Of a DNA stretch of 64,000 nt, positions 35,288 to 42,993 are shown in pieces. Under the pieces are notes generated by a model. The model worked only from the letters and a program-made list of their open reading frames with translations, was not told the origin of the DNA and made no database searches. Within the stretch, counting starts at the first letter, position 1, and the number at the start of each line of letters is the position of its first letter. The DNA comes from Flavobacteriaceae bacterium. Lineage in GTDB: Bacteria; Bacteroidota; Bacteroidia; Flavobacteriales; Flavobacteriaceae. The position numbers and the translations under genes were made by a program. The stretch spans positions 1 to 64,000 of the forward strand of contig JANSXF010000019.1 of the NCBI GenBank assembly GCA_024743095.1. The letters run 5' to 3'.

Positions 35288-35766
35288 TGATAAAAAAAAT
35301 AATGGTAGCTCTACTATTGACCATGGCTTTTGCAAGCTGTAAGCCCAAAGAAAAAAAGAACGGGGAGCAAACCATTGTGGCGACAAAAGAGGAAGTCGTT
35401 GAAGCCCCTTCGGCTCCCAGCTTGGATATTGGTTGCTATGCCTACCATGACAATGGCAACAGGGTTATCCTGGAAATCACCAAAATCAATGATTCCATCG
35501 TGGGCAAGCTCAACTATGCCTTCAAGGAAAAGGATGCAAACACAGGAACTTTTTCGGGTGTTTTAAAAGACAGTGTACTTATCGGAAGCTATGCCTTCAT
35601 GTCCGAGGGCATGGAAAGTTCCCGTGAAGTCGCTTTTTTGGTAAAAGAGAATCAACTTATTGAAGGTTTTGGAGAGCTGGACGAAACTGGCACAGGTTTC
35701 AAGGACAAGGAAAGCATACGTTTTAGTTCTTCCATGCCCTTGACCAAAACCGAATGTTCCCAATAA
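35287..35766 (+). CDS. Small envelope lipoprotein, unknown
   Basis: Lipoprotein of 159 residues (lipobox FASC). After a charged linker it has one compact domain with GCYAYHDNGNRVILEITKIN, SIVGKLNYAFKEKDANTGTF and GVLKDSVLIGSYAFMSEGME, an up-and-down beta pattern. It shares its transcript with the two META genes, overlapping the preceding stop by one base. The start was moved from the track TTG to the ATG that follows. No family is recognised. Confidence 0.75.
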   Translation: MIKKIMVALLLTMAFASCKPKEKKNGEQTIVATKEEVVEAPSAPSLDIGCYAYHDNGNRVILEITKINDSIVGKLNYAFKEKDANTGTFSGVLKDSVLIGSYAFMSEGMESSREVAFLVKENQLIEGFGELDETGTGFKDKESIRFSSSMPLTKTECSQ

Positions 35767-35814
35767 CAGTATTGGAACCAACCCACCATATTTTGGGCAC
35801 CAAAATTTAAACCC

Positions 35815-36684
35815 ATGAAAACAAAGGCAACATTTGTACTGGTTTTTCTGTTCATCCTTGGCAGCAAAGCCCAAACCGTATCCGATTTAACCATCGTTTT
35901 TAAGGCACAGGCCAAGGTAAATGTGCTGAAAAGCGAAAGAAATGCCATAAAGTCTTTTTGGGGCGCCACTCTTGGAAGAAAAATTGAATCCGAGGAAAAT
36001 GCCGATCTTGTCCATTTTGACGGCGGCGGGTTTGTAAAATTTGTATACCGACCAAAAACCGAAGTACTGGATTCCTCCCAATACCACAAGTCCATGCAAT
36101 TGGCCCTCTTGGTCCCCTCCTCTGAATATGGAGCTATTTTAAGCGTGATCAAGGATTTTGGGGCAGCGGACCTGTTGCCCAATGTTGAAAAATATCAAGA
36201 CCATACCAACGATTATTATTTTCATGCCCCCGGAGGTCAAGTGTTCCGTATGGTAAATTCCGTGGATACCTTTCCCAAAAGTGGGGAGGGCTATGTTTAC
36301 GATGCCGATAGAGCATCAAAATATGGTGCCGATGATTACGGTATGAAGAAATACATCTTTGCCTTTTTAAAACGGGGCCCCAATCGTGACATCCCAAAAG
36401 AGGAAGCTGCACAATTACAAAATGCCCATTTACAAAACATTATGCGCCTGGCACAAGAAGGAAAGTTGATTCTCGCGGGGCCCTTTTTCGGAAACGAGGA
36501 CCTACGTGGCATCTATATCTTTGATGTGGAAACATTGGAAGAGGCCAAATCCCTAACAGAAACAGATCCGGCCATACAAGCGGGAAGCCTTGCCATGGAA
36601 CTTAAGGAATGGTATGGGTCAGCAGCACTTATGGAGGTAACGAAAATTGGAATGGCCCTTCAGAAAAAATCAATTACGGATTAA
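35815..36684 (+). CDS. Exported VOC (glyoxalase-like) + YciI fusion
   Basis: Exported protein of 289 residues (signal peptide ends GSKAQ). Residues about 40-135 look like a VOC/glyoxalase fold: FWGATLGRKIESEENADLVH, AILSVIKDFGAADLLPN and NDYYFHAPGGQVFRMV. Residues about 158-270 are a YciI domain: MKKYIFAFLKRGPNRDIPKE, HLQNIMRLAQEGKLILAGPF, LRGIYIFDVETLEEAKSLTE. YciI proteins are dimeric alpha-beta barrels, occasionally dehalogenase-like. The fusion in an exported protein is unusual. It lies 9 bp before an exported DinB gene. Confidence 0.72.
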   Translation: MKTKATFVLVFLFILGSKAQTVSDLTIVFKAQAKVNVLKSERNAIKSFWGATLGRKIESEENADLVHFDGGGFVKFVYRPKTEVLDSSQYHKSMQLALLVPSSEYGAILSVIKDFGAADLLPNVEKYQDHTNDYYFHAPGGQVFRMVNSVDTFPKSGEGYVYDADRASKYGADDYGMKKYIFAFLKRGPNRDIPKEEAAQLQNAHLQNIMRLAQEGKLILAGPFFGNEDLRGIYIFDVETLEEAKSLTETDPAIQAGSLAMELKEWYGSAALMEVTKIGMALQKKSITD

Positions 36685-36693
36685 AGGCCACAA

Positions 36694-37290
36694 ATGAAGA
36701 AACCACCTTATTTTTTAATCGTATTTATTTTCATGGTAAATTTTAACATTGAAGCACAAGAATCTGATTTGCCTTATAAGGAAATACCACCATATCCCAC
36801 TGATTATGCTTCGGGCAATCTGGTGGCAAGAATGATTGACGGATTGGGTTATCGCTATTATTGGGCCACTGATGGATTAACCGAAAAAGATCTTGGCCAT
36901 ACACCTTCGAGAGAAGGGCGTTCGGCCATGGAAACCTTGGTACACATTTACGTTTTGTCACAGTCCATTTTAAAAACAAATCAAGGTGAACCCATTGTGA
37001 GGCTGGACAGGGAAAATGATCGCCCATTTAACGAATTGCGGGAAATGACCTTGAACAATTTTAAAAAGGCCAGTGATTTGGTTCTTAGCAAGGACATTAC
37101 CGATTTGGAGCAACTCATCATTGTTTTTGAAGAAGGAGAAAACAAATCAGAGTTTCCGTATTGGAACATGATCAATGGTATGATCACGGATTGCATCCAT
37201 CACACAGGTCAAGTAGTTTTGATGCGCCGTTCCAGTGGCAATCCTCAAAACCCCAATGTGAACGTGTTCTTGGGAAAGACCAAGGAATAA
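36694..37290 (+). CDS. Exported DinB-family protein
   Basis: DinB-like four-helix protein of 198 residues. It begins with a hydrophobic signal segment (PPYFLIVFIFMVNFNIEAQ) that suggests export, whereas most DinB proteins are cytosolic. The bundle starts DGLGYRYYWATDGLTEKDLG, and the metal ligands lie in ETLVHIYVLSQ and the C-terminal CIHHTGQVVLMRRSSGN. It is likely in one unit with the VOC-YciI fusion. The role is unknown. Confidence 0.8.
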   Translation: MKKPPYFLIVFIFMVNFNIEAQESDLPYKEIPPYPTDYASGNLVARMIDGLGYRYYWATDGLTEKDLGHTPSREGRSAMETLVHIYVLSQSILKTNQGEPIVRLDRENDRPFNELREMTLNNFKKASDLVLSKDITDLEQLIIVFEEGENKSEFPYWNMINGMITDCIHHTGQVVLMRRSSGNPQNPNVNVFLGKTKE

Positions 37291-37299
37291 GGTCCAAAC

Positions 37300-38823
37300 T
37301 TAATCCACCACCACCTTATAGGTCGGGTCTTCCAATACGTTCACTTCAATAATATCGTCGGCATTGGCCAACAAGCGTCTGCAGTCTCGGCTCAAATGCT
37401 TCAGGTGTACTTTTTTGCCCACTTTTCGGTAACGCTCCGTGATTTTGTTCACCGCTTCAATGGCCGACATATCCACCAATCTACTTTCTGCAAAATCGAT
37501 AACCACTTCTTCAGGGTCGTTCAGCACGTCAAACTTTTCAGCAAATAACGTAGTGCTTCCAAAGAATAAAGGGCCATAGATCTCATAATGCTTTACACCT
37601 TGGTCATCAATGCTTTTTCTGGCACGGATACGCTTTGCGTTGTCCCACGCAAAAACCAAGGCTGAAATAATTACTCCCACCAACACGGCCAGGGCCAAAT
37701 TGTGAAGGAAAACGGTCACCAAGGTAACCAACACCATCACCAACACATCGGATTTTGGCATTCTACGGAAGGTCTTAAGGCTCGCCCATTCAAAAGTTCC
37801 CAATGCCACCATGATCATCAATCCTGTTAATGCGGCCATCGGTACTTTTTCAATCAATCCAGAACCAAACATGATGAACACCAACAACATTAAAGCGGCA
37901 AAAATTCCTGAAAGGCGTGCACGTGCACCGTTGGAGGTATTGATCAAACTCTGTCCGATCATGGCACAACCGCCCATCCCCGAGAAAAATCCAGAGAGGA
38001 TGTTCGCGGTTCCCTGGGCAACGGCTTCTTTATTGCCACGACCACGTGTTTCTGTAATCTCGTCCACAATGTTCAGGGTCAGCAAGCTCTCGATCAGACC
38101 AACTCCGGCCATTATTGCGGCAAAGGGAAATATGATCTGCAAAGTTTCCCAAGTAAAAGGAAGGTCGGGAATATGAAAAGGTGGAAATGTTCCTTGGATG
38201 GAGGCGATATCCCCAATGGTGCGGGTATCCAATCCAAAGAAAAATACAATTCCGAATACCAAAACAATAGCGGCCAAGGATGCGGGGACCACTTTGGTGA
38301 GCTTGGGAAGTCCCCAAATAACTAACATGGTCAACAGTACCAATCCCAAGAAAATATACAATGTGCTTCCGCTCAACCAATCACCACCGGGGGTTTGGAA
38401 CTGGCTCATCTGCGACATAAAGATGATAACGGCCAAACCGTTCACAAATCCAAAAATTACGGGATGGGGCACCAAACGCATCAATTTACCGAGCCGCAAT
38501 AAGCCTGCTATCATCTGCAAAATTCCTGCAAGAATTACTGTGGCAAAAACATATTCAACCCCATATTGCTGTGCCAAGGTAACGATTACAACTGCCACGG
38601 CTCCCGTAGCTCCGGAAATCATTCCAGGTCGCCCCCCCAATATCGAGGTGACCAATCCCATAACAAAGGCTGCGTACAATCCAGTTAAAGGGGAAAGACC
38701 TGCAATAAAAGCAAATGCAATGGCTTCGGGGACCAAGGCAAGTGCAACGGTCAAGCCCGACAAAATTTCCGTGCGATAGTTTACTTTTTGTGAAAAATCG
38801 AAAAGATTGAGATACTTTTTCAT
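37300..38823 (-). CDS. SulP-family anion transporter with STAS domain
   Basis: Inner-membrane transporter for sulfate, bicarbonate or similar anions, 507 residues. About 12-14 helices span 20-380; AIAFAFIAGLSPLTGLYAAF is the SulP signature, GMGGCAMIGQSLINTSNGAR the conserved central loop. The C-terminal STAS domain covers about 400-505 (VVIDFAESRLVDMSAIEAV). The substrate cannot be decided: no cysteine-biosynthesis genes and no carbonic anhydrase are adjacent. It converges with the exported DinB gene. Confidence 0.92.
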   Translation of the reverse strand: MKKYLNLFDFSQKVNYRTEILSGLTVALALVPEAIAFAFIAGLSPLTGLYAAFVMGLVTSILGGRPGMISGATGAVAVVIVTLAQQYGVEYVFATVILAGILQMIAGLLRLGKLMRLVPHPVIFGFVNGLAVIIFMSQMSQFQTPGGDWLSGSTLYIFLGLVLLTMLVIWGLPKLTKVVPASLAAIVLVFGIVFFFGLDTRTIGDIASIQGTFPPFHIPDLPFTWETLQIIFPFAAIMAGVGLIESLLTLNIVDEITETRGRGNKEAVAQGTANILSGFFSGMGGCAMIGQSLINTSNGARARLSGIFAALMLLVFIMFGSGLIEKVPMAALTGLMIMVALGTFEWASLKTFRRMPKSDVLVMVLVTLVTVFLHNLALAVLVGVIISALVFAWDNAKRIRARKSIDDQGVKHYEIYGPLFFGSTTLFAEKFDVLNDPEEVVIDFAESRLVDMSAIEAVNKITERYRKVGKKVHLKHLSRDCRRLLANADDIIEVNVLEDPTYKVVVD

Positions 38824-38905
38824 GGCTTCTTTCTTGAAGCGGGCAAAAGTAACATTATTAAATGCAAGACCCTAATCGGTAAAATATTTTTAAGGATTTG
38901 ATAAT

Positions 38906-39874
38906 CTACCAGTTAGTCAGCCCCAACAACTTTTCCCCAAGCGGACTTAATTTGGCGGTACCGTATTTGGTCTGTTCCCATTTTCGAGGATCGCCCGGGA
39001 ACGCATAGCCTTCGGGAGCGATTCTATTTTTCCATGAATTGATGCGCCATTGTCTCATTTCTTGATTGTCCTCTTCAGCTGGCATCATGGAAATATATTG
39101 TGCAATCCTAACCTTGTCCCCGGATTTATTGGGTCGGATTCCGTGGGGCTGGGTACTGTTAAAAATCAGAAGATCCCCGGCTTTGAGTCTCACTTTGACG
39201 ATTTTGTCCTCCAATCCTTTCGTGTCCGGTTGAAAATGGTCGCGGTCTTCGGGTTGGGTCAATTTCCAAGCATCGTAGTTTCGGTACAACCACGGAATAC
39301 ATTGAAATCCGCCCATGTTCTGATCGCTCTGGTCGGCAAGGGCCAGTACACCCTGCACGTTTTGGGGCCTGGTTTCGGGGTCGTAGTCCCAATGTATGAA
39401 CCCTTTTTTGTTCTCCCCCGGGCGTTGTGGCATGTTCAGATTGGCGCGGTCTATGGTCACCCAAAGTTTTTCGGTGCCCCAGATGTCCACAAATGCCTCG
39501 TATACTTTTTGGGCCTGTCTGTTGTTCCATAAATGCTGATTGTTATAAACCTCTACCATACCTGTTCCCGTAAGCTCCTTCATTTTCATTTCTGCTCTGG
39601 GAGGAGCGTACCAGGTTTCCGGGTCGTTCGGGTCTTTCTCATCGAACTCCCATAAAAAATCGGCCGTTGCCTTGGCCTGATTCTTTGGGACCGCATTTTT
39701 GATCACGATATATCCGTTTTCTATCCAAAACGCCCAGTCTTCTTCGGAAAGTACCCGCAAAGGTTTACCGTTGGACCTATCATTCAGTTTAGTTTTACTG
39801 CTGGTGGCCGTAGAGGGATTTCCAGGAATCGCTTCGTGGGCCTTATTGGCCATTTCCATTTTTTGCTGCATCAT
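38906..39874 (-). CDS. Phytanoyl-CoA dioxygenase-family oxygenase
   Basis: Fe(II)/2-oxoglutarate-dependent oxygenase of about 322 residues, PhyH family. The iron motif HxD is in GFIHWDYDPETRPQN, the distal His in QPHGIRPNKSGDKVRIAQY, which also carries the 2-oxoglutarate Arg. LIFNSTQPHG shows the jelly-roll core. The substrate is unknown. The ORF-track start is TTG; the first of two adjacent ATGs (MMQQKMEMANK) is used. It faces an AraC-type regulator over a 134-bp divergent gap, so that regulator is the likely controller. Confidence 0.88.
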   Translation of the reverse strand: MMQQKMEMANKAHEAIPGNPSTATSSKTKLNDRSNGKPLRVLSEEDWAFWIENGYIVIKNAVPKNQAKATADFLWEFDEKDPNDPETWYAPPRAEMKMKELTGTGMVEVYNNQHLWNNRQAQKVYEAFVDIWGTEKLWVTIDRANLNMPQRPGENKKGFIHWDYDPETRPQNVQGVLALADQSDQNMGGFQCIPWLYRNYDAWKLTQPEDRDHFQPDTKGLEDKIVKVRLKAGDLLIFNSTQPHGIRPNKSGDKVRIAQYISMMPAEEDNQEMRQWRINSWKNRIAPEGYAFPGDPRKWEQTKYGTAKLSPLGEKLLGLTNW

Positions 39875-40008
39875 ATGTCTGTCTTTTTTATTAATAATCA
39901 ATACTTCAAAACTATGGGGAATCAGAAAGGGTTTCCACCCTGAGATTGACCAATATTTGAACTATTTTGACATATATTGATTATTTTTATAAAAATTTGG
40001 GCAATACA

Positions 40009-40851
40009 ATGAAAATTCAACTTGAGAACATACAACCCAACGATAAAAGTTCTTTCCATTTATTGCACAATCCCAAGTTGAACGATCTCTTTTTTTGGCA
40101 TTTTCATCCGGAGTTTGAACTGGTCTATATTGAAGGTGCGAACGGGAAACGGCATGTTGGGAGACATATCTCAAATTTTAAGGGAAGCGACCTGGTTTTG
40201 ATCGGTTCCAATATTCCCCATTTAAATTTTGACCACGGCATTACAACGCAATACCACAAGGAGGTTCTGCATATTAGCGCATCCTTTAAAGAGAAGGTTT
40301 TTACTGAAATTGAGGAACTGCAAGATGTCTACGAGCTGTTGGACAAGTCCCAGCATGGAATCGCCTTTTATGGGGAGACCAAAACTGCCGTAGGGGCCAT
40401 TATGAAGCAGTTGCAAGGTATGAGCCGGTTTGAGCAGTTCCTTAAGATTTTACAGTTGCTCAAACGACTGGCCAAAAGCAATGAGTTTACGCTTTTGCAC
40501 GAAAACCCAATTATAAACGACAGGGCCAACAAACAGCAAGAGCGTTTGCAAAAGGTATATTCCTATATTGATGAAAACTATTCCAGAAAAATTTCATTGG
40601 ATGATATTGCGGCATCCATCAATCTGGGAAAGGAGGCTTTCTGTAGGTATTTTAAGAAGAATACCGGCAGTACTTTTACCAATTTCTTGAACCAGTATCG
40701 CATTACACAGGCCAAACGTCTATTATTGACGGGCAGGAACATTGGTGAAACTTGTTACGAATGTGGTTTTGAGAGCTTGTCCTATTTTAATCGGACCTTT
40801 AAAAAAATAAGCGGTGAGAATCCTTCAAACTACAAAAACAGAAATCGATAA
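40009..40851 (+). CDS. AraC-family transcriptional regulator
   Basis: DNA-binding regulator of 280 residues. The N-terminal cupin sensor (about 20-110; FFWHFHPEFELVYIEGANGK, SDLVLIGSNIPHLNF) is of the sugar-responsive type, and the C-terminal double helix-turn-helix (about 180-278) shows SLDDIAASINLGKEAFCRYF and GETCYECGFESLSYFNRTFK. The divergent PhyH oxygenase is its most likely target. The ORF-track start is a TTG 42 bp upstream; the ATG at MKIQLENIQ is more natural. Confidence 0.9.
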   Translation: MKIQLENIQPNDKSSFHLLHNPKLNDLFFWHFHPEFELVYIEGANGKRHVGRHISNFKGSDLVLIGSNIPHLNFDHGITTQYHKEVLHISASFKEKVFTEIEELQDVYELLDKSQHGIAFYGETKTAVGAIMKQLQGMSRFEQFLKILQLLKRLAKSNEFTLLHENPIINDRANKQQERLQKVYSYIDENYSRKISLDDIAASINLGKEAFCRYFKKNTGSTFTNFLNQYRITQAKRLLLTGRNIGETCYECGFESLSYFNRTFKKISGENPSNYKNRNR

Positions 40852-40891
40852 AAAAGAACCGCCCCGGACTCGATGGAGCGGGGCGGTTCTT
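40850..40891 (-). terminator. Terminator between the AraC and lipoprotein genes
   Basis: AGAACCGCCCCG and CGGGGCGGTTCT give a 12-bp perfect GC-rich stem with a 12-nt loop. On the minus strand it is followed by six T, ending the lipoprotein transcript; it may also stop the convergent AraC gene. Confidence 0.8.
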
Positions 40892-40893
40892 AA

Positions 40894-40910
40894 CTAAATA
40901 ACCAACCAAA
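40894..40910. repeat. 17-bp terminator-adjacent element, copy B
   Basis: CTAAATAACCAACCAAA, identical to the copy at 8454-8470 and in the same place relative to a minus-strand terminator hairpin. Confidence 0.6.
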
Positions 40911-40946
40911 AAAACTGTTTGTTCGGTCGAACAAAGTTGTTCTTCC

Positions 40947-41867
40947 TTACATATTCCGTTGACGGGTAACGTCCATTACAGGGTTGTTGGTCTTTGAACG
41001 TTTTTTACCTGTTGCGTCTCCTGATTTCAAATATTGGATGTATCCTCTTCCGGTAAATTCGTAAACCGTTCCGCTGGATACGTGGTACAACTCTATCGTA
41101 CTATCATTGATAACGTACAATTCAAAATAATCATTGCCCAAATAGTCATAATCGAGTGTTAAAGTTTTCAGGGAGGCATCATTGGCCACATCGTAAACTT
41201 GATAACCGCCTTCATAATCCCATTGCAAGTTGGAAAGTGGAATGCCCGGTGCATCTATGGAAGACCTGAAATATCCACTTCCATCAGTAAAAAATTGCAA
41301 ATAGTTTTCCTCATCGAACTCGTTCAACGCACCCGCTTGGCTGGTATAGGTCTTCTCCCAAACTTGGTATTCCTGTAAAAAATAGTGGATGTTGTCGTAG
41401 AACACCATATCATAATCAAAGTTATTTCTTTGATAGCCTTCCAGGATATATGAAGTGTCCGAACGCGAATCATATAACTCCAATGTGTTATAATCCAAAG
41501 CGAACACGTCCAATAACCAGGGACCGTCCACATCGTGATCTATTTCCACCTGCCCGCTATAGGTGGCGTAGGCACCTACATCAATACCCAGGCCGTTGCC
41601 TGTTTTGCCAAGACCGGAAAGGTTGTTGTTGGCATAAAGGATTCCCCTATCAAAAGATATGGTAAAGGCACGTTGCAAAAAAGGGACTTCGCCGTTTCCG
41701 CGGGTTTCGTTGATATCCACGTACCAAAGGTCGTGCGATTCCAAAACCAGGGCGGTATTTATCGGTGGCTCAGTGATCAGATCATCCCCCACAATAACCT
41801 CGGTGTAACACGAACTGGCCAATAGACCAATGAACAAAATTCCAAAGCGTAGTTTTTTATTTTTCAT
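40947..41867 (-). CDS. Flavobacterial envelope lipoprotein
   Basis: Lipoprotein of 306 residues with lipobox LLASSC. The body is made of two related halves: ALVLESHDLWYVDINETRGN, VPFLQRAFTISFDRGILYAN and FDYDMVFYDNIHYFLQEYQV, later NEFDEENYLQFFTDGSGYFR and YDYLGNDYFELYVINDSTIE. From memory, members of this family are often labelled nicotinic acid mononucleotide adenylyltransferase, but no nucleotidyltransferase motif is visible and an exported lipoprotein would not carry that activity. The basic tail KKRSKTNNPVMDVTRQRNM is typical. The track TTG start was replaced by the ATG before the lipoprotein signal. Confidence 0.78.
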   Translation of the reverse strand: MKNKKLRFGILFIGLLASSCYTEVIVGDDLITEPPINTALVLESHDLWYVDINETRGNGEVPFLQRAFTISFDRGILYANNNLSGLGKTGNGLGIDVGAYATYSGQVEIDHDVDGPWLLDVFALDYNTLELYDSRSDTSYILEGYQRNNFDYDMVFYDNIHYFLQEYQVWEKTYTSQAGALNEFDEENYLQFFTDGSGYFRSSIDAPGIPLSNLQWDYEGGYQVYDVANDASLKTLTLDYDYLGNDYFELYVINDSTIELYHVSSGTVYEFTGRGYIQYLKSGDATGKKRSKTNNPVMDVTRQRNM

Positions 41868-41991
41868 AATCGAGGTTTTAAAGTTCTTCTTACATAGACC
41901 AAGCACTATGCCAAAGTTTTTAACTATTTGATAATCAAACAACAACAAGCTGATTAATTTATTTTTTAGCTTTACACCTTAATTTGGACGC

Positions 41992-42993
41992 ATGAAAGAC
42001 AAACTTACGTTTGGAGTTTTTGGAGGAGGAAGTTGGGGAACGGCCATTGTGAAAATGTTGACCGAAAATTTGGACCAGGTCAATTGGTATATGCGGAGCA
42101 ATTCCGCGATTCGCCACATTAAAAAAGAATGGCATAACCCCAACTATTTGAGTTCGGTTGAGTTCGATGTGGACCAACTTGTTATGAGCCATGACATCAA
42201 TGAGGTTATCGAAGCATCCGATGTGCTCATTTTTGCCATTCCTTCTGCTTTTTTGGATAGGGAACTGCAGAATTTGACGGTTTCCCTGAAAGATAAGGTC
42301 ATTTTTTCTGCCATTAAAGGCATTGTTCCCGAAAGTGGCCGGATCGTTGGGGAGCATTTTAATGAGAGATACGAGATTCCCTTTGATAATATAGGTGTGA
42401 TCACTGGACCATGCCATGCTGAGGAGGTAGCACTAGAGCGGCTATCTTACCTTACCATTGCCTGTGCCGATGCCGACAAGGCAAAAATGGTGGCCACACA
42501 TTTGAAGAGTGACTACATCCGCACCAAAATTTCAGATGATATCATCGGCACGGAATATGCGGCCATGTTAAAGAACATTTATGCCATCGCAGCAGGGATT
42601 GCACACGGATTGGGCTATGGGGACAACTTCCAAAGTGTGTTGATGAGCAATGCTATCCGCGAGATGAAGCGTTTTATTGACCGCGTATACAAAATGAAGC
42701 GGAACATCAACGCCTCCGCTTATTTGGGTGACCTCTTGGTAACGGGCTATTCCGTTTTTAGCAGAAACCGTATGTTCGGAAATATGATAGGTAAAGGGTA
42801 TACCGTTAAAAGCGCGATGATGGAAATGAACATGGTGGCCGAAGGCTATTATGCCACCCAAAGTGCCCATGACCTTATGGAGAAACTGCAAAAGAAGTCC
42901 AAAACACCTATCATAAACGCAGTATACCAAGTACTTTATAAGAACAAGAACCCTAAAAAAGTATTTGAGAAGTTGACGGAAAAGTTGGATTAA
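41992..42993 (+). CDS. gpsA: NAD(P)H-dependent glycerol-3-phosphate dehydrogenase
   Basis: Reduces dihydroxyacetone phosphate to sn-glycerol-3-phosphate for phospholipid synthesis. It has 333 residues. The N-terminal dinucleotide motif GGGSWGTA lies at 11-18; GPCHAEEVALERL and the lysine-containing GTEYAAMLKNIYAIAAGIAHGLG match the family. The C-terminal half shows the helical substrate domain. It converges with glpD and overlaps it by 4 bp. Confidence 0.93.
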   Translation: MKDKLTFGVFGGGSWGTAIVKMLTENLDQVNWYMRSNSAIRHIKKEWHNPNYLSSVEFDVDQLVMSHDINEVIEASDVLIFAIPSAFLDRELQNLTVSLKDKVIFSAIKGIVPESGRIVGEHFNERYEIPFDNIGVITGPCHAEEVALERLSYLTIACADADKAKMVATHLKSDYIRTKISDDIIGTEYAAMLKNIYAIAAGIAHGLGYGDNFQSVLMSNAIREMKRFIDRVYKMKRNINASAYLGDLLVTGYSVFSRNRMFGNMIGKGYTVKSAMMEMNMVAEGYYATQSAHDLMEKLQKKSKTPIINAVYQVLYKNKNPKKVFEKLTEKLD

